Part shown: piece after piece, positions 1 to 6,420 of the stretch
Layout of the letters: each line of letters opens with the position of its first letter
Position numbering within the stretch: the stretch's first letter is position 1
NCBI GenBank assembly: GCA_031287585.1
Contig: JAITST010000178.1
Coordinates: forward strand, 1-6,968
Origin: Planctomycetaceae bacterium
Lineage (GTDB): Bacteria; Planctomycetota; Planctomycetia; Pirellulales; Thermoguttaceae
Direction of reading: 5' to 3'
Length of the DNA stretch: 6,968 nt
Translations under genes and position numbers: made by a program
The notes under the pieces: model-generated
The model's input: only the letters and a program-made list of their open reading frames with translations
Databases searched by the model: none
What the model was told of the DNA's origin: nothing

Positions 1-126
1 TGTTCAGACAGAAAAAATTTGGACGAGTTATTCTCTGATGGATACTAACTTATTTTGATGCGATGGTGGTGAGCAAATTTAACGCCAAATGGATTCCCCA
101 CTAAAGTTTACACACCCCATTCGTAT

Positions 127-148
127 CCGATATTTTTCGGGGGTTTTT
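127..148 (+). terminator. Weak terminator-like hairpin with T-tract
   Basis: CCGA at 127-130 can pair with TCGG at 137-140 around a six-base loop. Alternatively CCCC at 115-118 can pair with GGGG at 140-143. The G-run is followed directly by five T and then more T-rich sequence to about 168. The stem is short, so this is only a candidate end for a transcript entering from the left. Confidence 0.3.
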
Positions 149-166
149 CTTTTTCGTTTTTTGTTG

Positions 167-172
167 TATAAT
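167..172 (+). promoter_or_regulatory. Perfect -10 hexamer (TATAAT) without a good -35
   Basis: TATAAT at 167-172 matches the sigma70 -10 consensus exactly. The -35 position (about 144-149) reads only as a T-run with a C. It could start a longer carB leader of about 140 bases, but in a T/A-rich stretch this may be chance. Confidence 0.25.
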
Positions 173-217
173 GGTTTGCTTTTTGTTTTTTTATTATTGG
201 CATCTTCTAAAACCCCA

Positions 218-246
218 TTGACTCAAAACAGCAAGCCCCGTAAGAT
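218..246 (+). promoter_or_regulatory. Likely sigma70-type promoter of carB
   Basis: TTGACT (218-223) and TAAGAT (241-246) each match the consensus hexamers at five of six positions and are separated by exactly 17 bases. Transcription would start near 253, giving a carB leader of about 65 bases. The match is read directly from the sequence; promoter activity is inferred. Confidence 0.5.
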
Positions 247-318
247 TAGAGACTTGTTAAATGAAATGGTGGAGTTTTTAGAAGTTGCCTATTATTATTT
301 TTCTCTAACATAAAATAT

Positions 319-3300
319 ATGCCAAAACGAACTGATATTAAGAAGATTGCTATAATCGGTGCCGGACCTATTATTATTGGGCAGGCGTGTGAGTTTGATT
401 ACTCTGGAACGCAGGCGTGTAAGGCGTTGCGGGATGAGGGTTATGAAGTTGTTTTAATCAACTCCAATCCCGCTACCATTATGACAGACCCCGATACCGC
501 TGACCGAACTTATGTCGAACCCGTTACCAAAGAATACGTTACAGCGGTGTTACGGAAGGAACGCCCCGATGCTTTGTTGCCTACTCTCGGCGGTCAAACT
601 GCACTTAACGTTGCTTTACAAGTTGCCGAGTCCGGCGTGCTTGACGAACTCGGTATCGAGATGATCGGTGCTGACCGTGAAGTTATCCGCCGTGCCGAAG
701 ACCGCGACTTGTTCCGTGAAACTATGCGGAAATCCGGTATCGACGTTCCGAAGAGCGAACTTGCCCGAACACGTGAAGAAGCAATCGCGGCTCTTGATAC
801 CGTCGGTCTGCCTTGCATCATTCGTCCGGCATACACACTCGGCGGAACCGGCGGTGGTATCGCTTACAACCGTGAAGAGTTTGAACGAATCGCGGTTGGC
901 GGAATCGCTGCCAGTATGGTTGGCGAGATTCTCATTGAAGAATCGCTTTATGGTTGGAAAGAGTTTGAGATGGAGATGATGCGTGACAAGAACGATAACG
1001 TTGTTGTCGTTTGTTCTATCGAAAACTTTGACGCAATGGGTGTTCATACCGGCGACTCTATTACCGTTGCACCTGTTCAAACTATGACCGACCGCGAGTA
1101 TCAGCAGATGCGTGACGCATCGATTACCATCATCCGCGCGATTGGTGTTGAAACCGGCGGCTGCAACATTCAGTTCGGGCAAAGTCCCACTAACGGGCGG
1201 CTCGTCGCAATTGAGATGAACCCGCGTGTTAGCCGTTCGTCTGCACTCGCGTCGAAGGCAACCGGTTTTCCCATTGCGAAAATCGCGGCAAAGTTGGCAG
1301 TTGGTTACACGCTTGACGAGTTGCGAAACGACATAACGCAGAAAACCGCCGCGTGTTTCGAGCCGACTATTGATTATTGCGTTGTAAAAATTCCGCGATT
1401 TGCGTTTGAAAAATTTCCCGAAGGCGACGCGACGCTTTCGATTCAGATGAAGTCGGTCGGCGAAGTGATGGGAATCGGGCGAACATTCAAAGAAGCGTTG
1501 CAGAAGTCGATACGTTCGATGGAAACGGGGCGGTTCGGTTTGTTCAAAAACGACGACACGCCCGAAACTCTCGACGAGATTTACCGCAAAGTTACCGTAC
1601 CAACTCGTGACCGTTTGTTCCAACTCGCTACGGCGTTGCGGCTTGGTGCGACTGTTGACAAACTTTATCAAATGAGCAGTATCGACCCTTGGTTTTTGTC
1701 GCAAATCGACGAACTTGTTCATGAGGAAATGGAACTCGAAGGCAAGGTGTTGGCGGAAGTTTCGGCGGAGAAAATGATGCAGATCAAACGTCACGGTTTC
1801 TCAGACCGGCGGCTCGGCGACATACTTGGTTGTTCGGAAGATACGGTTCGGAAGTTTCGTATTGAGAAGAATATCGTACCTGTTCGTAAGATGGTTGACA
1901 CGTGCGGCGCGGAGTTTGAAGCACTCACGCCTTACTACTATACTACGTTTGGCGAGGAAGATGAGGTTGATGATAGTGGTTCAAATGGTACGGATACGAA
2001 CGCCGACAAACAGAAATCGGTTTTGATTCTTGGCGGCGGTCCTAATAGAATCGGACAGGGGATTGAGTTTGATTATTGTTGTTGTCACGCGGCGTATGCG
2101 GTTCGTAAGTTTGGTTATCGCGCGATAATGATGAACTGTAATCCAGAAACAGTTTCGACTGATTACGACACGTCCGATACGCTTTACTTCGAGCCGCTGA
2201 CGTTGGAAGATGTGCTTGGTGTTGTTGATAACGAGAATCCGATTGGTGTGATTTTGCAGTTTGGCGGACAGACACCGCTAAACTTATCGGCAGGTTTGGA
2301 GAAGGCAGGTGTACGGATTTTGGGAACGAGTGTTGACGCGATTTCGATGACGGAAGACCGTGACCAATTTGGTCAGATGTTGCAGGTACTCGGTTTGCGG
2401 CAAACGTCGAGTACGACGGCAACGAATCGTGAGCAAGCGATTGAGGCAGCGGAACAGATTGGTTATCCGATTTTGATGCGACCAAGTTTTGTGCTTGGCG
2501 GCGCGAAGATGGAAATTGTGTTTGATATTGACGACCTCAAATCGTATTGGCGTAATCTGCTTGAATATAGCCGGAAAGCGGATTTGACTATTAACGCCGA
2601 GCGACCGATTTTGATTGACCGTTTTCTTGAAGACGCGATTGAAATTGATGTTGACGCGATTGCGGACGGCGAGACGGTTGTTGTGGCAGCGGTGATGGAA
2701 CATATTGAAGAGGCGGGGATTCACAGCGGCGACTCGGCGTGTTCGCTGCCGCCGCGTTCGTTGACACCGCAATTGATTCGCGGGTTGGAAAGTGCGACAA
2801 AAAGTATCGCGTTACATTTGAAAGTACAAGGATTGATTAACATTCAGTTTGCGGTTAAGAGTAACAACATTTACATTCTTGAAGTTAATCCGCGTGCGAG
2901 CCGGACGGTGCCGTTTGTTAGTAAGACGCTTGGTGAGCCGCTTGCGGGAATTGCAACGCGGATAATGCTTGGCGAGAAACTTGTGAACATGCCGATTCGC
3001 AGTTGGCAGAATCTGAAATATGTTGCGGTGAAGGAATCGGTTTTCCCTTGGACACGTTTTCCCGGTGTTGATACACAACTCGGACCAGAGATGAAGTCAA
3101 CGGGTGAGGTGATGGGAATTGCATACGATTTTGGTGCGGCGTTTGCGAAGGGCGAGTGTGGAACCGGAGTGCCGGTTGCGTTGAGCGGGAACGTGTTTGT
3201 TTCGGTGAAGGATTCGGATAAACCGTATATCGGTGAGATTGCGAAGCACTTGAACGATTTGGGTTTTCATCTTATTGCGTCACGTGGAACGGGACGGGTT

Positions 3301-3588
3301 TTGGAGAGTATCGGATTACCGGTTCAGATGATTCCGAAGATTATCGAAGGTGATAGACCAAACATCCTTGACCGAATGATTAACGGCGATATTCAATGGA
3401 TAATCAACACTCCGTCAGGCAAACATCCGCACCGCGACGAAATAACAATCCGCACAACAGCAATGCGGCTAGGCATCCCGCTCGTAACAACAATACGCGG
3501 TGCAAAAGCGTTTCTGGAAGCGGTTACGTATCAACGTGATGAACGCGAGGTAGAAGTAATGGCGTTGCAAGAGTATCTTGCGCAGTAA
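319..3588 (+). CDS. carB: Carbamoyl-phosphate synthase large subunit
   Basis: This is the synthetase subunit that makes carbamoyl phosphate from bicarbonate, two ATP and ammonia delivered by CarA, feeding cytoplasmic pyrimidine and arginine synthesis. At 1089 residues it is close to the 1073 of E. coli and appears intact. It has the classic duplicated layout. The first half has pre-ATP-grasp IIGAGPIIIGQA (12-23) and an ATP-grasp domain with R129, R169 (IIRPAY) and E299/N301/R303 (IEMNPR). An oligomerisation region spans about 400-545. The second half has LGGGPNRIGQG (571-581), R681, R721 and E855/N857/R859 (LEVNPR). The C-terminal MGS allosteric domain (about 950-1089) keeps K1007 in PKIIEG and the NTPSG loop (1030-1034). 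The start is firm: MPKRTDIKKI mirrors the E. coli N-terminus and an in-frame TGA lies upstream at 262-264. No Shine-Dalgarno is evident. Oddities are an acidic linker (545-567), GGAKM where GGRAM is usual (727-731), and uneven codon choice along the gene. carA is not in the window. Confidence 0.98.
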   Translation: MPKRTDIKKIAIIGAGPIIIGQACEFDYSGTQACKALRDEGYEVVLINSNPATIMTDPDTADRTYVEPVTKEYVTAVLRKERPDALLPTLGGQTALNVALQVAESGVLDELGIEMIGADREVIRRAEDRDLFRETMRKSGIDVPKSELARTREEAIAALDTVGLPCIIRPAYTLGGTGGGIAYNREEFERIAVGGIAASMVGEILIEESLYGWKEFEMEMMRDKNDNVVVVCSIENFDAMGVHTGDSITVAPVQTMTDREYQQMRDASITIIRAIGVETGGCNIQFGQSPTNGRLVAIEMNPRVSRSSALASKATGFPIAKIAAKLAVGYTLDELRNDITQKTAACFEPTIDYCVVKIPRFAFEKFPEGDATLSIQMKSVGEVMGIGRTFKEALQKSIRSMETGRFGLFKNDDTPETLDEIYRKVTVPTRDRLFQLATALRLGATVDKLYQMSSIDPWFLSQIDELVHEEMELEGKVLAEVSAEKMMQIKRHGFSDRRLGDILGCSEDTVRKFRIEKNIVPVRKMVDTCGAEFEALTPYYYTTFGEEDEVDDSGSNGTDTNADKQKSVLILGGGPNRIGQGIEFDYCCCHAAYAVRKFGYRAIMMNCNPETVSTDYDTSDTLYFEPLTLEDVLGVVDNENPIGVILQFGGQTPLNLSAGLEKAGVRILGTSVDAISMTEDRDQFGQMLQVLGLRQTSSTTATNREQAIEAAEQIGYPILMRPSFVLGGAKMEIVFDIDDLKSYWRNLLEYSRKADLTINAERPILIDRFLEDAIEIDVDAIADGETVVVAAVMEHIEEAGIHSGDSACSLPPRSLTPQLIRGLESATKSIALHLKVQGLINIQFAVKSNNIYILEVNPRASRTVPFVSKTLGEPLAGIATRIMLGEKLVNMPIRSWQNLKYVAVKESVFPWTRFPGVDTQLGPEMKSTGEVMGIAYDFGAAFAKGECGTGVPVALSGNVFVSVKDSDKPYIGEIAKHLNDLGFHLIASRGTGRVLESIGLPVQMIPKIIEGDRPNILDRMINGDIQWIINTPSGKHPHRDEITIRTTAMRLGIPLVTTIRGAKAFLEAVTYQRDEREVEVMALQEYLAQ

Positions 3589-3651
3589 GAAGGTTAGATG
3601 ACATTGAGAATTATCCGTGCCGAGAGATAGCGTGTAAAGCAATACGTTTGC

Positions 3652-3709
3652 TAACTTCACTTATCGTAAACCGAACAGATTATTACATTGCGCTGAGTGA
3701 AGTTATTTT
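3652..3709 (+). terminator. Long imperfect hairpin in the carB/rsmA convergent spacer
   Basis: TAACTTCACT (3652-3661) is perfectly complementary to AGTGAAGTTA (3696-3705). Pairing continues inward with G-U and A-U pairs, one mismatch, then CG, GC, U-G and two A-U pairs. This gives about 17 pairs around an 18-base loop. Four T follow the right arm on the plus strand (3706-3709). It lies 63 bases after the carB stop, so it is the best candidate for the carB transcript end or a 3' stabiliser. The T-run is short, which limits confidence. Confidence 0.45.
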
Positions 3710-3734
3710 ACCAAAACCAAAACATATACTTTAC

Positions 3735-3753
3735 AACGCTGATACTTTGCGTT
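3735..3753 (-). terminator. Short hairpin just after rsmA stop
   Basis: AACGC (3735-3739) pairs with GCGTT (3749-3753) around a nine-base loop, ten bases beyond the rsmA stop codon. On the minus strand it is followed by a mixed, moderately T-rich tail and not by a clean T-run. It is a weak candidate for the rsmA transcript end. Confidence 0.2.
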
Positions 3754-3762
3754 ATTGGAATC

Positions 3763-4689
3763 TCACAGAATTTTTCTTTCCTTTTCCGGTAATCTCAGCA
3801 GTTCCATTCTGCATACTTCGCATAGCGTTTGCATTGTTTTTACCGGCAGCGTTTCTGCTCTTGCGTTTTCGTCTAACTTTAACCCACGCATAATTTCGTC
3901 GATTTTTGTTTTGGGAATTGTTTTTTTGAATACGCTGCATAACTCGGCACGCAAAAATTTTCTTCTGTGAAAGAAAATTGCTCGTGAGAACTCATGCCAG
4001 AATTTCAGGTCGGGGATTTTGTTTCGTTTCTTTTCGTCAAGGTCGATTCTTATGATTGCGGAGTCAACTTTCGGTCTAGGCCAGAATACAGTCGGCGGCA
4101 TTACACGTACCGTTTTTGTTTTACATTGTGACTGCACCCACAACGACAATGCTCCCCAATCTTTCGTTCCCGGTCGTGCTGTTATGCGGTCTGCTAATTC
4201 CTTTTGAATCGTTACGCACATCGTTGTAGGCGGGCGTTCTGTTGTTAGTAAGTTTGTTATCAGCGGCGTTGCAATGCTGTACGGTAAGTTTGCTACCAAT
4301 TTGAAATTGCGTTCGGGAAAACGTTTCCGCTCGGCATCTATTATTGATAACACTTCGGAATTTAGCGTGTTTTTATTTTTTAATATGTCGCCTTGAACGA
4401 ACGTTATGTTGTCGTTACCGAACAACTCCTGACGCGCTAACTCGTGAAGAACGCGGTCTATTTCTACCGTTATTACCTGACCAGCGAGTTTTGACATCTC
4501 GCCTGTCAACGAGCCGGTACCAGTACCGACTTCTAACACGACATCGTTCGTGTCAATTTCTGCCGAATCTTTTAGTAAGTGTAACAGATTCAAATCTATC
4601 AAAAAATTCTGACCAAGTTTTGTCCGGGGATTTATTCCAATGGTCGCAAATTTTTGCATTAAGTAGGAGCGGGTCTGATTTTCTGTCAT
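3763..4689 (-). CDS. rsmA: 16S rRNA (adenine1518-N6/adenine1519-N6)-dimethyltransferase
   Basis: RsmA (KsgA) uses S-adenosylmethionine to dimethylate two adjacent adenines in the 3'-terminal hairpin of 16S rRNA, a late step in small-subunit assembly. The 308-residue protein shows the family landmarks in order: LGQNFL (25-30), the SAM-binding motif EVGTGTGSLT (53-62), the acidic VEID (75-78), GD (100-101), catalytic NLPY (134-137) and FWPRPKVDS (202-210). A basic C-terminal domain follows. It is somewhat longer than E. coli KsgA (273), mainly from an N-terminal extension and an insertion around 104-128. ATG at 4689 is chosen because the residues before LGQNFL look family-like; a second Met at residue 11 is a possible alternative start. 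No Shine-Dalgarno is visible. It lies 49 bases downstream of the sensor-like gene on the same strand and converges with carB. Confidence 0.96.
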   Translation of the reverse strand: MTENQTRSYLMQKFATIGINPRTKLGQNFLIDLNLLHLLKDSAEIDTNDVVLEVGTGTGSLTGEMSKLAGQVITVEIDRVLHELARQELFGNDNITFVQGDILKNKNTLNSEVLSIIDAERKRFPERNFKLVANLPYSIATPLITNLLTTERPPTTMCVTIQKELADRITARPGTKDWGALSLWVQSQCKTKTVRVMPPTVFWPRPKVDSAIIRIDLDEKKRNKIPDLKFWHEFSRAIFFHRRKFLRAELCSVFKKTIPKTKIDEIMRGLKLDENARAETLPVKTMQTLCEVCRMELLRLPEKERKIL

Positions 4690-4711
4690 TAGATAGGCAA
4701 CTTGTTTTTTG

Positions 4712-4725
4712 TATTAAGTTTAATA
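4712..4725. repeat. AT-rich 14-base palindrome upstream of rsmA
   Basis: TATTAA (4712-4717) and TTAATA (4720-4725) form a perfect inverted repeat around GT, inside the 49-base gap before rsmA. It could be an operator half-site pair or part of a promoter, but A/T palindromes this short often arise by chance. Confidence 0.25.
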
Positions 4726-4738
4726 GCGAATTTGTTAG

Positions 4739-6325
4739 TTACAATTGAGTTCTGTCATCCGGCATATTTATTGGTATTACCAGTTCGCACTTTCTTTCAC
4801 CGCCTGAAACTGTTTGCAGCGAGATTGTACCTTTCATCGCCTTTACCAGTTCTACCATAAACAACCTTTCAAAGTCAAATTCAGGTTTACTTTCTATGTT
4901 TTTCGCAGCGTTGGAAGTATGCCGCATCATTAGCGGCGTTTCAGCGTCCCGTTCGTGAATGTACGTCGTACGATTTACGTCCGACAGTTCAACTCGCAAC
5001 ACCGTTTCCGTCATCGAAAACTGCACCCAGATAATCTTACTTTCCAGATTGTTTACCGCGTAGTCAACTATGAGATTCAATACCCGTTGAATGTTCACAA
5101 AATCGCCAACAACCACCATCGGTATTGGCTCGCGAATATCAATCGAAATACTCAATTCCGAGTTTTCAAAACAACGAAACTGGCAGTTATTTCTGAAATC
5201 ATTGAATATCTGTTGCGGCGAGAAAACCGATGACTCTAATTCCAAACGGTTCCACTTGATGTCGATTAACGTACTAACGTCATCCAGTTTTTGTCCGAAC
5301 TTCGTCGCGAATGCCGCGACCGATTCGATGTGAGTGGGATTCACCGGATTTTTTGATATGTCATTATCCAATTCAGTTTTGTCTTTGTTGTCAAACATTC
5401 GCAAAAACATATACGATGACTCCAACACCGGCAGTATCGAACGTCTGAACTCCGTATCGAAGTTCTGCAACAGCAGATTTTTTTCCGCCGAACTTTTGTC
5501 CTTTTCTGTTTTCTTCGCGAGTAGTTGTTGAAGTTCCAATTCACTCTTTGGAATTTTTTCATTGAAGATTTTGTAAATAGAGATTCGGCGTTGTATCCCC
5601 ATCAATTGAAATAAGAAGAAGAAAATCAGAAACAAGACAAAGAACATATACGTTCCGAAGCGTACCATCGGTACCAGTTTTGACCAATCTGTTACCGCGA
5701 ATTCGATACACACGAAAATCCGTTCGTTGTCGATACTAGCAATTGAGACGAGCCAGATTAAACGGTTTTGACCATACGGGTCAACTTCAAACGCCGGTGC
5801 CTCGTTCGTCTCTGCACGTTCAATCAATCCCTGTAAGATTTTGTTGGGACTCAATTCTTCCCAAATTGGAACCGCACCGTTATTCAAGCGACCCGCTTTG
5901 TCGCACCGATACACCTTACCGCCGCTCTCTTTGATGAAGTACATATTGTTAATCGAATCGTTCTTCTTCGTCCAATCCTCGATCAACAACGACAACGCCT
6001 TAAACTTCTCCTTACGAACTTCAGACGCTGCATTAGTATCAAATGTCTCATGTAACTGTAATGCCACAATTGAAATTTTCGTCGACTTCGCAATTGTTTC
6101 GAGCATCGTCCGATGAGTGGATATGATTTTCTGGACAACAATCCACTGGTCGAGAATCGCAACCGGTATTGATATTAGCAGCAGCAGCCACGCAATAAAA
6201 GCCGTGCGTTTGTTCGAGTACGGACGCGCGATCACTGTCAGGACTATCATTATAGCAATCGCGACCGCACTGGTTATCAGGTAGTCGTAATAGTCAGCGA
6301 TGAAAATTGATAAAGGGCTTGGCAT
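4739..6325 (-). CDS. Membrane sensor with degenerate histidine-kinase module
   Basis: The 528-residue protein has the layout of a sensor histidine kinase. Two membrane helices lie at about 15-33 and 43-64, joined by a basic loop (RPYSNKR). An extracytoplasmic region (about 65-222) has a PDC/Cache-like feel (YFIKESGGKVYRCDKAG, 129-145). A third helix (224-243) is followed by basic QRR and a charged, probably coiled-coil stretch (255-285). A HisKA-like segment (about 281-360) and an HATPase-like fold (about 368-518) follow, with VVGD at 405-408 and VELVKAMKG at 491-499. Key residues are missing. NFDTEFRR (288-295) aligns with the NMSHEIRT box and puts T291 at the phosphoacceptor His. The N-box Asn falls on Y422 (or D421 with a gap). 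D449 of G1 remains, but its glycines and those of G2 are gone. I infer a pseudokinase that binds partners or signals without phosphotransfer; a highly divergent active kinase is the alternative. ATG at 6325 is the first start after an in-frame stop at 6350-6352. No response regulator is visible. Confidence 0.75.
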   Translation of the reverse strand: MPSPLSIFIADYYDYLITSAVAIAIMIVLTVIARPYSNKRTAFIAWLLLLISIPVAILDQWIVVQKIISTHRTMLETIAKSTKISIVALQLHETFDTNAASEVRKEKFKALSLLIEDWTKKNDSINNMYFIKESGGKVYRCDKAGRLNNGAVPIWEELSPNKILQGLIERAETNEAPAFEVDPYGQNRLIWLVSIASIDNERIFVCIEFAVTDWSKLVPMVRFGTYMFFVLFLIFFFLFQLMGIQRRISIYKIFNEKIPKSELELQQLLAKKTEKDKSSAEKNLLLQNFDTEFRRSILPVLESSYMFLRMFDNKDKTELDNDISKNPVNPTHIESVAAFATKFGQKLDDVSTLIDIKWNRLELESSVFSPQQIFNDFRNNCQFRCFENSELSISIDIREPIPMVVVGDFVNIQRVLNLIVDYAVNNLESKIIWVQFSMTETVLRVELSDVNRTTYIHERDAETPLMMRHTSNAAKNIESKPEFDFERLFMVELVKAMKGTISLQTVSGGERKCELVIPINMPDDRTQL

Positions 6326-6375
6326 TAAAACGTAATCTGTTGTTACAAATCAGGAACGGCATTTATAAATCAAAC

Positions 6376-6381
6376 ATTATA
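6376..6381 (-). promoter_or_regulatory. Possible -10 element for the sensor-like gene
   Basis: Read on the minus strand this is TATAAT, 50 bases before the start codon at 6325. The expected -35 region falls in the GC-rich hairpin at 6388-6403 and does not resemble TTGACA. It may be an internal promoter in the lipid kinase to rsmA gene row, or chance. Confidence 0.22.
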
Positions 6382-6387
6382 CATCAC

Positions 6388-6403
6388 AGCCGCTAACACG
6401 GCT
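6388..6403 (-). terminator. GC-rich hairpin after lipid kinase stop
   Basis: AGCCG (6388-6392) pairs with CGGCT (6399-6403) around a six-base loop. Two further pairs (6385-6386 with 6405-6406) lie beyond one mismatch. The hairpin begins 14 bases after the end of the lipid kinase gene. No proper T-run follows on the minus strand, so it may only attenuate or protect the transcript. Confidence 0.25.
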
Positions 6404-6420
6404 ATGCGTTTATTGGAATA

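Larger units (their letters stand above)
1..318. other. Leader and intergenic region upstream of carB
   Basis: This stretch holds no gene I can support. All three forward frames reach a stop codon early (TGA near 36, TAA at 46-48, TGA at 56-58), so an upstream gene could end here. The only visible remnant would be some 12-18 unrecognisable residues. The middle (about 144-195) is strongly T-rich. It contains a weak hairpin followed by T-runs, an isolated TATAAT, and a well-spaced TTGACT/TAAGAT pair, each listed separately. The 8-base word ACCCCATT occurs twice (114-121 and 212-219). A 74-codon hydrophobic open frame (89-313) crosses all these elements and is treated as spurious. No clear pyrimidine-responsive attenuator or riboswitch was recognised. 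Confidence 0.6.

Noticed and set aside
1..48. 3' end of an upstream gene in frame 1 (15 codons ending in TAA)
   Set aside because: Too short to recognise, and the other two forward frames also stop soon after, so no frame can be preferred.
89..313. 74-codon hydrophobic open frame ahead of carB
   Set aside because: Its Phe/Leu-rich part is simply the T-rich tract. It overlaps the candidate terminator and promoters, has no ribosome-binding site and resembles no family I know.
616..1794. 392-codon open frame antisense to carB
   Set aside because: carB is unambiguous on the plus strand. The antisense product is Arg/His/Asn-rich with no recognisable domain, typical of a shadow frame.
2042..3124. 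Several antisense frames over the second half of carB
   Set aside because: They overlap each other in different frames and all lie inside an intact conserved gene; the products are low-complexity and unrecognisable.
3648..3970. Plus-strand frames over the 3' end of rsmA
   Set aside because: They mostly overlap conserved rsmA codons and show no domain or start signal; the hydrophobic character comes from the complement of Lys/Asn-rich codons.
4739..6325. Calling the 528-residue protein an active sensor histidine kinase
   Set aside because: The phosphoacceptor His, the N-box Asn and the G1/G2 glycines are all missing in the aligned positions, so only the fold and layout support kinase ancestry.
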